A stretch of 44,839 nt of DNA from Bacteroidales bacterium (GTDB lineage: Bacteria > Bacteroidota > Bacteroidia > Bacteroidales > VadinHA17). How positions within the stretch are numbered: the stretch's first letter is position 1; each line of letters opens with the position of its first letter. The notes beneath the pieces were generated by a model. That model did no database searches and had not been told where the DNA came from. It saw only the letters and a list, made by a program, of their open reading frames with translations. Where the stretch lies: positions 1 to 44,839 of the forward strand of contig JALOMO010000010.1 in NCBI GenBank assembly GCA_025455395.1. Direction: 5' to 3'. This document shows, piece after piece, positions 18,012 through 25,378 of this stretch. A program made the translations under genes and the position numbers.

Positions 18012-19061
18012 CTATATATGTTCTGACATCATAAGCTTCAGGCGATCTGCAAATTGTATAATATCATCTGAAGTAGTATCCCAGCTTGTCATTAGTCGGT
18101 ACTCCGACAGCTCCATATTCCATGGGTAAAAGAAGTACTCTCTGCTCAGACGGTCAGCAACAGCCTGCGGCATAATAACGAATATCCCGTTAGACTGAAC
18201 TTTCTGGGTTATAGTCACTCCCTTTATCAGTCTGATACGTTTCTCCATTTCCTGTGCCATCAGGTTGGAATGTTTTGCGCACTCTTTCCAGAGATCATCA
18301 CTAAGATAAGCTATATACTGTGCAGCGATAAAGCGCATCTTTGAGGCGAGCTGCATGCCCTGTTTACGCAGATACTTGAATCCCTCTGCCAGTCCGGGCT
18401 TAAGAAAACATACCGCCTCTCCGTACATCATTCCATTCTTGGTACCACCGAATGATAAGACATCGACACCGGCGTCTGTAGTAAAGGCCCTGAAAGGCAG
18501 ACCAAGGCTTATGGCAGCATTCGCCAGGCGGGCACCATCCATGTGAAGAAGCATTTTATTATCATGGGCGAAATCGGCCAGATCACGTATCTCATTCACA
18601 CTGTATACTGTTCCCATTTCGGTTGACTGTGAGATCGAGATGACAGCCGGCTGGCTGTGATGTTCAAAACCGAACCCGTGCATATGCCGTTTCAGAAGAT
18701 CAGCTCTCAGCTTGCCATCAGGTGTATCAACGGTCAGCACCTTGCAGCCTGTGAATTTCTCGGGTGCACCGCACTCATCCTCCTCTATATGGGCGGTGGA
18801 AGCAGTTATTACCGAGTTCCAGGAGCGCGTGACTCCTGCAATGCCAAGCACGTTGGCTGCGGTACCTGTAAAGACAAAACTGATCTCGCTTAACTCACCA
18901 AGTTCCTTCCTGAGCATCTCAATTGCCTTTTCTGTGAAGGGATCGGATCCATAGCCAACCGTATGTCCATGGTTGACACGCATTATCTCCTCCATTACGG
19001 CAGGATGGACCCCGGAGTTATTATCACTGGCAAAGCCTCGTTTAAGTTTCATGGCATTCAT
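18012..19061 (-). CDS. Low-specificity threonine aldolase (PLP-dependent)
   Basis: A 349-residue fold-type I PLP enzyme of the threonine aldolase / beta-eliminating lyase group, which splits threonine or allo-threonine to glycine and acetaldehyde. The PLP Lys is Lys208 in SFGGTKNG, the cofactor-contact Asp and Arg are in HMDGARLANA near residue 173, and FTGTAANVLG is the phosphate-binding turn. The N terminus FASDNNSGVHP is typical. Start could be residue 1 or Met4. It faces convergent nuo genes and is divergent from truA. Stereospecificity is not evident. Confidence 0.88.
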   Translation of the reverse strand: MNAMKLKRGFASDNNSGVHPAVMEEIMRVNHGHTVGYGSDPFTEKAIEMLRKELGELSEISFVFTGTAANVLGIAGVTRSWNSVITASTAHIEEDECGAPEKFTGCKVLTVDTPDGKLRADLLKRHMHGFGFEHHSQPAVISISQSTEMGTVYSVNEIRDLADFAHDNKMLLHMDGARLANAAISLGLPFRAFTTDAGVDVLSFGGTKNGMMYGEAVCFLKPGLAEGFKYLRKQGMQLASKMRFIAAQYIAYLSDDLWKECAKHSNLMAQEMEKRIRLIKGVTITQKVQSNGIFVIMPQAVADRLSREYFFYPWNMELSEYRLMTSWDTTSDDIIQFADRLKLMMSEHI

Positions 19062-19137
19062 ACTGATTGAATCAAAAAACTGTGCAATTTAATCAAAACC
19101 GGCAGGTGCTCAAATGTTCTTTAACTATCTTTACCTT

Positions 19138-19899
19138 ATGAGTGCATTGACAAGGTATTTCATCTTCCTCTCATACAGGGGAACAGCCTATAACGGGTGG
19201 CAGCTGCAGCCGGGAAAACATACTGTTCAGGGTGTTATTAATAAGGCTTTGTCTACTATCCTGAGTGAACAGATTAATGTCACCGGGGCGGGCAGGACTG
19301 ACACGGGTGTTCACGCATCATTCTTCTGTGCTCATTTTGATTCTGTCAGGAAAGAAATTGATTCCGACCAACAGCTGATATACAGTCTCAACAGCCTTCT
19401 CCCGGATGATGTGGCAGTAACCAGAATCGTCAGGGTGAAGCATGATGCCAATGCCCGATTTGATGCTGTTTCAAGGACATACAGGTACACGATAACAACG
19501 GTAAAGGATCCTTTTGTGGCTGAAACAGCCTGGCTGTTATACTGGAAGCTCGATACTGCCATGATGAATGAAGCATCAGCAATACTGCTGAAGCACAGCG
19601 ACTTCACCAGCTTCTGCAGGCTTCACGGAGGCAATAAGAACAACACCTGCAGGGTCACATTCGCTCAATGGACCGAGGAGCCGGGAAGGATATTGTTCAC
19701 TATCAGTGCAGACCGTTTCCTAAGGAACATGGTCAGGGCGATAGTGGGAACGCTTATACCTCTGGGGCGGGGAAAGCTGTCAATAAAGGATTTTGAAGAG
19801 ATACTTAACGGGCGCGATCGCGGACTGGCCGGGCAGTCTGCTCCTGCGCACGGACTATCACTTATTGGGATAGATTACCCGGAGACACTCTTTACCTGA
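19138..19899 (+). CDS. truA: tRNA pseudouridine synthase A (positions 38-40)
   Basis: A 253-residue TruA that converts uridines 38-40 of the anticodon stem to pseudouridine. The catalytic Asp is Asp55 in GAGRTDTGVHA; other motifs are SYRGTAYNGWQ near the start and RFLRNMVRAIVGTLI in the C-terminal half. The ATG at 19138 is preferred over one 8 codons upstream because SALTRYFIFLSYRG is the family's usual N terminus and a near -7 box (TATCTTTA, 19126-19133) sits just before it. The last 8 bases overlap the convergent end of aroE. Confidence 0.94.
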   Translation: MSALTRYFIFLSYRGTAYNGWQLQPGKHTVQGVINKALSTILSEQINVTGAGRTDTGVHASFFCAHFDSVRKEIDSDQQLIYSLNSLLPDDVAVTRIVRVKHDANARFDAVSRTYRYTITTVKDPFVAETAWLLYWKLDTAMMNEASAILLKHSDFTSFCRLHGGNKNNTCRVTFAQWTEEPGRILFTISADRFLRNMVRAIVGTLIPLGRGKLSIKDFEEILNGRDRGLAGQSAPAHGLSLIGIDYPETLFT

Positions 19900-20644
19900 C
19901 TTCGCTGTTCCATATACCCCAGGCCATTTCTGCCTGGAATTGAAACATCTCTTCACCGTTCAGGATATGGCAGCCTCGCTCCGATCCCCTGGCAAGAAAC
20001 TGTGTCACAGGCGGATTATAGATAAGATCAAAAAGAAGTTGTCCTTCATGTAATAAGCTATAATCAATTGCAGGTGAATTATCTATATGCGGAGACATGC
20101 CTACAGGTGTTGTGTTGATCACCAACCCGGCACCACTTACGACATCACCAGGCAGATCATCATAGGGATATCCTCCATCAACATGATTTCTTGATACCGG
20201 AACAGGTTTTATGCCAAGCTCCCTGAGAATATATGTCACGCTTTTCGATGCTCCTCCGGTACCGAGTACCAGACCGTATTCCGGCGTCTTATCAAGGTTT
20301 AGCAGAAGTGACTTCCTGAAAGCAGGGGCATCAGTATTAAATCCGGAAAGAACTATACTTCCCTTCTCTCTTATGATTCTGACAGTATTAACTGCCCCGA
20401 TAGCTTCAGCAACAGGATCAATATTATCAAGATACCTGAAAATCTGTACTTTGTAAGGAATTGTAACGTTGAATCCGCAGAGATCACTTTCTCTTTCGAG
20501 CAGTTCAGGCAATTGGTCGATGGAGGTCAGTTCAAATTTACGGTAACTATGTTCTTTCAGGTTTTCCCTGATGAACTTTGCTGTAAAATAGTGTTGAGAA
20601 AATGAGTGGCCGAGAGGGTTTCCTATTATTCCGAAGAGCCTCAT
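19892..20644 (-). CDS. aroE: Shikimate dehydrogenase
   Basis: A 250-residue NADP-dependent enzyme that reduces 3-dehydroshikimate to shikimate in aromatic amino acid synthesis. It keeps GNPLGHSFSQ (substrate Ser14 and Ser16), the catalytic Lys65 in NVTIPYK, GAVNTV, and the nucleotide loop LVLGTGGASKSV. Slightly shorter than E. coli AroE, as usual in this phylum. Its ATG overlaps the comA stop as ATGA, indicating translational coupling in the TPR-comA-aroE operon; its 3' end overlaps truA by 8 bases. Confidence 0.95.
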   Translation of the reverse strand: MRLFGIIGNPLGHSFSQHYFTAKFIRENLKEHSYRKFELTSIDQLPELLERESDLCGFNVTIPYKVQIFRYLDNIDPVAEAIGAVNTVRIIREKGSIVLSGFNTDAPAFRKSLLLNLDKTPEYGLVLGTGGASKSVTYILRELGIKPVPVSRNHVDGGYPYDDLPGDVVSGAGLVINTTPVGMSPHIDNSPAIDYSLLHEGQLLFDLIYNPPVTQFLARGSERGCHILNGEEMFQFQAEMAWGIWNSEVR

Positions 20645-21420
20645 TTCATGTCTGCCGGGAGGAAGTTGAAGAATGTATCACCTCTCAGTCCGAGCCGGAG
20701 CGATTCCAGTGCAATAATCTCTCTTGGTTCAATATTTCCGAGGTTCACATTTGCCCCGAAATTAAGAATGAACCAAGCCTGCTGCGATTTAAGGGGTGCC
20801 TCCCACAGGACATTATTGAAGCCTATTCGGGAGGATATGGTCTTAATGAGTTCCATGTTCACCGATCCGTCGTCATTATATATGCCGATAGTTCCTGACT
20901 CGCGTGCTTCAGCTATCACTTTAACCGAGCCTGCCTCAAGCTCTGATTTCATCATCTCCACCCACTGTTCAGGCGTATAAACGATATCTTTCTTTTTGGA
21001 ACCAACCTCTGAGATTACGGTGAACTCCTTTGACAGTTTCCTTATGTACTCAAGTTTTTCGTTGTGTTCAAACTCAAACGAGCCGTCTGATATTTCGGCC
21101 ATTCTGATTCCGTATTCCTTTAAGAGATCAATATATTCTTCAAACATTCCCCTGATGATAAATGCTTCGAACAATGTTCCGCCAAGGTAGACGGTCATAC
21201 CGGCCTTATGGTAAACTTTAATTTTTTTCTCGACATCAGGTGTTATCACGGAGGTGCCGAAACCAAGCTTCACGAAGTCGACATATTCGCTTCCAACGGC
21301 TGCAAGATCTTCGGCTTCCCTGAGGCTCAGTCCTTTATCCATAACCATCGTAAGGCCCTCATTCCTGGGCTTGGCTGGTCTTTCTGGCAGGAAAGTGAGC
21401 CTTTGAGCTGCTTTTTTCAT
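20641..21420 (-). CDS. Phosphosulfolactate synthase family protein
   Basis: A 259-residue TIM-barrel protein of the ComA family. In methanogens ComA adds sulfite to phosphoenolpyruvate to make phosphosulfolactate, the first step of coenzyme M synthesis. Recognisable parts are TMVMDKGLSLREAEDL, FVKLGFGTSVI, YLGGTLFEAF, EISDGSFEF and VISEVGSKKKD with conserved barrel Lys and Glu residues, and a C-terminal NLGNIEPREIIALESLRLGLRGDT helix. Other coenzyme M genes are not present, so the product is more likely a sulfonate for another use, such as sulfolactate or a sulfonolipid precursor; that is inference. It is coupled by 4-base ATGA overlaps to the TPR gene before it and aroE after it. Confidence 0.85.
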   Translation of the reverse strand: MKKAAQRLTFLPERPAKPRNEGLTMVMDKGLSLREAEDLAAVGSEYVDFVKLGFGTSVITPDVEKKIKVYHKAGMTVYLGGTLFEAFIIRGMFEEYIDLLKEYGIRMAEISDGSFEFEHNEKLEYIRKLSKEFTVISEVGSKKKDIVYTPEQWVEMMKSELEAGSVKVIAEARESGTIGIYNDDGSVNMELIKTISSRIGFNNVLWEAPLKSQQAWFILNFGANVNLGNIEPREIIALESLRLGLRGDTFFNFLPADMK

Positions 21421-22832
21421 CTTCTATTGCTTTTTTTGCTGAACAGTCGCTTCATTCCCGGTGTCATCAACTCTGCCGGCAGAAGCATAGAGTAATCGTC
21501 AAATAGATCCGGGTCCAGCCTGGAGGCCTCCCCGAGTGCCTTTAATGCTGACTTTGTACTTCCTGAATGAAGGTAGGCTGATGCCAGCAGAAAATATAAT
21601 CCCGGCAAGTCACGGCTCACCTGTTTTGCTTTTTCCAGAAGGCGTATTGCCGTGTTGTGAGTGCCCGTCAAATTAACGATCACTCCTATCTCTATCCATG
21701 CCTCATCATAATAACCATCGATTCTTAGAGTCTCTCTCAGGCATTTGATGGCCTTTTTGTAGCTTCCAAGCATCAGGTATGCCTTGCCCAGGGTGAACCA
21801 GTAATCAGGATTGTTTGGGTCAAGCTGGACTGCCTTCCTGAGAGAGGCAAGAGCCTCTGTGGCCTTGTCTCGTGTAAGCGACAGCAGTCCCAGTCCGTAC
21901 CATGGATCAGGAAAGTCAGGTGTAAGTTCAATGGCTTCATAGTAGTATTTACGTGCCATCTCCTCATTCCCAGTCTTGTCATAACACTCAGCCAGATATG
22001 TAAGTCCTTCAAGGCTTTCAGGCTCTTCCTCAACAAATTCCCTGTAAACCTCCATTGCCTCCTTGTATCTCTCAAGGTTACTGAGAATGTTGGCTTTGTT
22101 GAACAGGGCGAATGTGTTTACGGGGTTAAGTGCGAGCGCATAGTCATAGGCTTCCAGTGCCCTGTGGTAATCGCCTGTCTTGTTGTATATAATACCAAGA
22201 TTGTACCAGGCACTGTCAGAGTAGGGCTCTTCATCGAGGTACCTGGTATAGTGTTTTATACTGTTTTTGTAGTCGCCTTTCTTCTCGTAGGCATAGGCCA
22301 GGTCATAGATATGAGCTGCAAAGTCAGGTTCCAGTTCTGCAAGCATATGCAGATAGGGTATCATCTGGTCATGATAGTTGAGATTCTGCAGCACTGAGGT
22401 GATGCTGTAAAGAATCGTCTCCTGCTCTTCGGAGTCTGACGAAAGTGCCTTATTGAACACCTTCTTTGCAGCAGATATGTTACCGAGCATTGCCAATGCT
22501 GTTCCCTTGCAGACATATATATCATAATTGCCAGGCTCGATATTCTCAAGCCTGCTTGCTATGGCAAGCGCTTCTGTTGCTCTCCCCTTCTCAAGTAGTA
22601 CCCTTGCCTTCCGTATCTGTATTGGAACTGACTGAGGATGCAGCTCACATGCAAATGAGGTTGCCTCAAACGCATTCAGGGGATTATTTCCTTCAAGGTA
22701 ATAATCAATAATTGCCTCAAACTCATTTACATCGAAATAGCACGACTCGTTATTCTGCCGCATCTTTTCAAACCGGAGAATAACCTCTTCAACCTCGCTG
22801 TCATGAACAAATCCGTATTTCTCTTCTTCCAT
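21417..22832 (-). CDS. Tetratricopeptide-repeat protein
   Basis: A 471-residue cytoplasmic-looking protein made of about a dozen tandem 34-residue TPR units from near residue 35 to 460. Typical repeats read like AWYNLGIIYNKTGDYHRALE and PDYWFTLGKAYLMLGSYKKA. TPR arrays form a curved scaffold for protein partners; the partner is not indicated. There is no signal peptide. The start at 22832 is chosen over an ATG 21 bases upstream because a perfect -7 box at 22851-22858 would start transcription near 22845. First gene of the operon with comA and aroE; the C terminus is very basic (KRLFSKKSNRR). Confidence 0.88.
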   Translation of the reverse strand: MEEEKYGFVHDSEVEEVILRFEKMRQNNESCYFDVNEFEAIIDYYLEGNNPLNAFEATSFACELHPQSVPIQIRKARVLLEKGRATEALAIASRLENIEPGNYDIYVCKGTALAMLGNISAAKKVFNKALSSDSEEQETILYSITSVLQNLNYHDQMIPYLHMLAELEPDFAAHIYDLAYAYEKKGDYKNSIKHYTRYLDEEPYSDSAWYNLGIIYNKTGDYHRALEAYDYALALNPVNTFALFNKANILSNLERYKEAMEVYREFVEEEPESLEGLTYLAECYDKTGNEEMARKYYYEAIELTPDFPDPWYGLGLLSLTRDKATEALASLRKAVQLDPNNPDYWFTLGKAYLMLGSYKKAIKCLRETLRIDGYYDEAWIEIGVIVNLTGTHNTAIRLLEKAKQVSRDLPGLYFLLASAYLHSGSTKSALKALGEASRLDPDLFDDYSMLLPAELMTPGMKRLFSKKSNRR

Positions 22833-22850
22833 TCTCCCCACAATATTGCG

Positions 22851-22858
22851 CAAATGTA
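22851..22858 (-). promoter_or_regulatory. -7 promoter box of the TPR-comA-aroE operon (TACATTTG)
   Basis: A perfect TAnnTTTG match. Using the 7-base offset calibrated at rnpB, transcription would begin near 22844-22846, giving a 12-14 nt leader to the ATG at 22832. A TTG lies 15 bases upstream of the box, closer than the usual -33 spacing. Confidence 0.6.
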
Positions 22859-22904
22859 ATAGATAATCTCACACAAGGAGATTTAATGGTCATCAATTAT
22901 CAAC

Positions 22905-22940
22905 ATGGCCTGATTTTTATAAACATGATAGACAGGCCAT
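22905..22940. repeat. 8-bp inverted repeat in the TPR-folD intergenic region
   Basis: ATGGCCTG at 22905-22912 and CAGGCCAT at 22933-22940 are perfect reverse complements with a 20-base AT-rich spacer. On the + strand it is followed by an A/T stretch rather than a clean T-tract. The function is unclear; it may be a weak terminator or an operator upstream of the TPR promoter. Confidence 0.45.
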
Positions 22941-22962
22941 TGTAAAATATTTTCCCGGCGAC

Positions 22963-22992
22963 GCAACCTTCGGAGCTTACTTTTCATCTTAC
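22963..22992 (+). promoter_or_regulatory. Possible ECF-sigma-type promoter (GCAACC, 17 bp, ATCTTAC)
   Basis: GCAACC at 22963-22968 and ATCTTAC at 22986-22992 are 17 bases apart. This bipartite layout resembles promoters read by extracytoplasmic-function sigma factors, which often have an AAC core in the upstream element. No protein gene follows on this strand; the next signal is an intrinsic terminator at 23060-23086. The assignment rests on motif resemblance from memory only. Confidence 0.35.
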
Positions 22993-22997
22993 AATTG

Positions 22998-23086
22998 TTA
23001 TCAGGAATTTACCCTCAAACCCAATATTACCCTAGAATTAACCTAAATTCTACCTTCTGAACCGGGCCTTCTGGCCCGGTTTTTTC
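22998..23086 (+). ncRNA. Candidate small RNA (orphan promoter-to-terminator interval)
   Basis: About 85-90 nt lie between a possible promoter and a strong terminator in a region without a + strand gene. The interval contains a 7-bp hairpin (TAGAATT, loop AACCTA, AATTCTA at 23033-23052) before the terminator hairpin, so the putative RNA would have two stem-loops and a U6 tail. No convincing small open frame lies inside. It could also be what remains after loss of a sigma-controlled gene. The 5' end is a guess of 6-8 bases after the downstream promoter element. Confidence 0.35.
23060..23086 (+). terminator. Strong intrinsic terminator on the + strand
   Basis: A 9-bp GC-rich stem, AACCGGGCC with GGCCCGGTT, has a TTCT loop and is followed on the + strand by a T-tract. 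On the - strand the downstream side is CAGAAGG, so it does not look like the terminator of folD. The + orientation has no upstream protein gene within this gap, which is why a small RNA is proposed. Confidence 0.8.
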
Positions 23087-23111
23087 ATTCCTCCGGGTCA
23101 ACAAGGAGTAT

Positions 23112-23978
23112 TTATCTTTTGCAGGCCTTCATTGTGTTCAGAAGCAGTGACACCCTTGTCATTGGCCCGACTCCGCCTGGTACCGGAGTAATGTAGGAGC
23201 ATTTCGGAGCCACATTTTCAAAGTCAACATCACCCTTAAGTCTCCATCCTGCCTTTGTTCCAGGGGCATCAACACGAGTTGTTCCCACGTCAATGATGAC
23301 AGCGCCCTCTTTTACCATATCTGCTTTGACGAAGCCCGGTGAACCGATGGCGGCAATTATAATATCCGCTCTTCTCAGTACTGCTCCTATCTCTTTTGTA
23401 CGACTGTGTACTACGGTAACAGTAGCGTCTATACCCTTCTGTGACAGAAGGATGCTAACGGGTCTTCCTACAATGTTGCTTCTGCCTACCACCACGCAAT
23501 CGGCTCCCTTAAGCGGAATGTTGTATCTCCTGAGGAGTTCAACAATGCCTGCTGGAGTAGCTGAAACAAAAGTGGGCAGTCCGGCTGTCATCCTGCCCAG
23601 ATTTACCGGATGAAATCCGTCAACGTCCTTCAGAGGTGAAATGTTCTCAATCACTTTTTCCTCTGAGATATGGCCGGGCAGGGGCAACTGAACAATTAGT
23701 CCGTCTATTTCGTGATCATTATTGACCTCCTCTACTTTTGCAAGCAGTGTCTCTTCACTGACAGAGGAGTCAAAACGAATAAGTGTGGATCTGAAGCCCA
23801 CCTCTTCGCAGTCTTTCACCTTGTGGGTTACGTAGGTCTCACTGCCTCCGTCATTACCCACAAGTATCGCTGCCAGGTGCGGCACACGCACGCCTCTTTC
23901 CTTCATGCTGTTTACAACCACAGCTATTTCAGACTTGATCTCTGCAGCAGTTTTTTTTCCGTCGATGAGCTGGTACAT
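23112..23978 (-). CDS. folD: Methylenetetrahydrofolate dehydrogenase / methenyltetrahydrofolate cyclohydrolase
   Basis: A 288-residue bifunctional enzyme that interconverts 5,10-methylene- and 10-formyl-tetrahydrofolate. The catalytic residues are Tyr49 and Lys53 in [17 protein letters not shown], and the signatures [13 protein letters not shown] and the C-terminal [15 protein letters not shown] are present. The NADP loop is [13 protein letters not shown]. An 8-base A-run covers codons 7-10. It follows ffh on the same strand, with a 7-bp tandem repeat array filling the whole gap to its ATG. No terminator oriented for folD is evident downstream. Confidence 0.96.
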   Translation of the reverse strand: MYQLIDGKKTAAEIKSEIAVVVNSMKERGVRVPHLAAILVGNDGGSETYVTHKVKDCEEVGFRSTLIRFDSSVSEETLLAKVEEVNNDHEIDGLIVQLPLPGHISEEKVIENISPLKDVDGFHPVNLGRMTAGLPTFVSATPAGIVELLRRYNIPLKGADCVVVGRSNIVGRPVSILLSQKGIDATVTVVHSRTKEIGAVLRRADIIIAAIGSPGFVKADMVKEGAVIIDVGTTRVDAPGTKAGWRLKGDVDFENVAPKCSYITPVPGGVGPMTRVSLLLNTMKACKR

Positions 23979-23982
23979 GCTA

Positions 23983-24038
23983 TATCGGTTATCGGTTATC
24001 GGTTATCGGTTATCGGTTGTCAGTTGTCAGTTGTCAGT
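23983..24038. repeat. Heptanucleotide tandem array, 5 x TATCGGT plus 3 x TGTCAGT
   Basis: Eight head-to-tail 7-bp units run from the ffh stop codon to 4 bases before the folD ATG. Two related unit types occur in blocks (TATCGGT then TGTCAGT), differing at two positions. Read on the coding strand, unit junctions create TAA or TGA every 7 bases and thus stops in all three frames. The arrangement copies that of the array between smr and the aldehyde dehydrogenase gene, though the sequence is different. Confidence 0.95.
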
Positions 24039-25357
24039 TATCTTTTAGGGGCCAGTTTGGAGAGGTCTCCTCCCTTGGCAACCATCTTCATTATCTTTCG
24101 TGTCTCGTCAAACTGTTTCAGCAGCCTGTTAACCTCCATCACTGTAGTTCCGCTCCCGTCGGCAATTCTTTTCCTTCGGCTGCCGTTGAGCAGCATCGGG
24201 TTTGTCCTCTCTGCCGGAGTCATGCTTGAAATGATGGCCTCGATGCCCTTAAAGGCATTGTCATCAATGTCGAGGTTTTTTATGGCTTTACCTACGCCCG
24301 GGATCATCCCCATAAGGTCCTTCATGTTGCCCATCTTCTTTATCTGATGGATCTGGGAGATGAAGTCATTAAAGTCAAACTGATCCTTTGCTATTTTCTT
24401 CTGCAGTTTTCTTGCCTCAGCCTCATCATACTGCTCCTGTGCTTTCTCAACAAGAGTGACGATATCGCCCATACCAAGTATCCTGTCGGCCATCCTCTCG
24501 GGATAGAAGATGTCGATGGCATCCATCTTCTCTCCTGCGCTGATGAACTTGACAGGTTTGTTGACCACAGCTCTGATGGAAAGTGCAGCACCACCCCTGG
24601 TATCGCCGTCGAGCTTTGTAAGAACAACTCCGTCATAGTCTATTCTCTCATTGAATTCAAATGCAGTGTTGACCGCATCCTGGCCGGTCATTGAATCGAC
24701 GACAAAGAGGGTTTCATGAGGATTGACAGCATTCTTGACAGCTGCTATCTCTTTCATCATCTCCTCATCAACTGCCAGCCGACCTGCTGTATCGATTATC
24801 ACTACGTCATTTCCGTTTCTTTTTGCCTCTTTAATAGCATTCCGGGCTATCTCAACAGGATTTCGGTTCTCCTCGCCGGTATAAACAGGCACTTCTATCT
24901 GTGTACCGAGTATTTTCAGCTGCTCAATAGCTGCAGGTCTGTACACGTCACCGGCGACAAGAAGCGGATTCTTCCCGCGCTTGCTCTTAAGATATTTTGC
25001 CAGCTTGCCGCTGAATGTGGTCTTTCCGCTTCCCTGAAGACCTGCAATAAGGATTACCGACGGGTTTGTCTTAATGTTTATATCAATCTTCTCACCTCCC
25101 ATGAGATGTACAAGCTCGTCATGGACTATCTTGATCATCATCTGGGAAGGCTTGACTGACTTCAGAACATCCTGTCCGAGCGCCTTCTGCTTTACCGTAT
25201 CCGTGAACTGCTTGGCGATCTTGAAGTTGACATCTGCATCGAGCAGGGCCCTCCTGACATCTTTTAGCGTCTCAGAAACGTTTATTTCAGAGATTACTCC
25301 TTCACCCTTGAGAAGTTTGAAAGATCGTTCAAGTCTTTCGCTGAGATTTTCAAACAT
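24038..25357 (-). CDS. ffh: Signal recognition particle protein Ffh
   Basis: A 439-residue SRP54 GTPase that binds signal sequences and 4.5S RNA and hands ribosomes to FtsY at the membrane. N domain is about residues 1-90. The G domain has GLQGSGKTT near 107, DTAGRLAVDEEM and TKLDGDTRGGAAL. The linker GMGDIVTLVEKAQE is followed by the methionine-rich M domain (KKMGNMKDLMGMIPG, and GSGTTVMEVNRLLKQF for RNA binding). Complete length. It starts 21 bases after argS and its stop touches the repeat array ahead of folD. No SRP RNA gene was found in the window. Confidence 0.96.
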   Translation of the reverse strand: MFENLSERLERSFKLLKGEGVISEINVSETLKDVRRALLDADVNFKIAKQFTDTVKQKALGQDVLKSVKPSQMMIKIVHDELVHLMGGEKIDINIKTNPSVILIAGLQGSGKTTFSGKLAKYLKSKRGKNPLLVAGDVYRPAAIEQLKILGTQIEVPVYTGEENRNPVEIARNAIKEAKRNGNDVVIIDTAGRLAVDEEMMKEIAAVKNAVNPHETLFVVDSMTGQDAVNTAFEFNERIDYDGVVLTKLDGDTRGGAALSIRAVVNKPVKFISAGEKMDAIDIFYPERMADRILGMGDIVTLVEKAQEQYDEAEARKLQKKIAKDQFDFNDFISQIHQIKKMGNMKDLMGMIPGVGKAIKNLDIDDNAFKGIEAIISSMTPAERTNPMLLNGSRRKRIADGSGTTVMEVNRLLKQFDETRKIMKMVAKGGDLSKLAPKR

Positions 25358-25378
25358 ATTATAATATATATCTTGTAA

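Noticed and set aside
22886-22945. A 19-codon frame (MVINYQHGL...) preceded by AAGGAG
   Set aside because: Very short, crosses an inverted repeat, and Shine-Dalgarno sites are not a reliable sign in this phylum; there is no promoter or homologue hint.
23952-23959. A8 run early in folD as a phase-variable site
   Set aside because: It encodes ordinary Lys codons in a conserved N terminus, and runs of this length are expected by chance in AT-rich genes. It was not judged strong enough without strain comparisons.
23983-24038. CRISPR-like array
   Set aside because: Units are 7 bp and directly adjacent with no spacers, so it is a simple tandem repeat; the same holds for 6007-6055.
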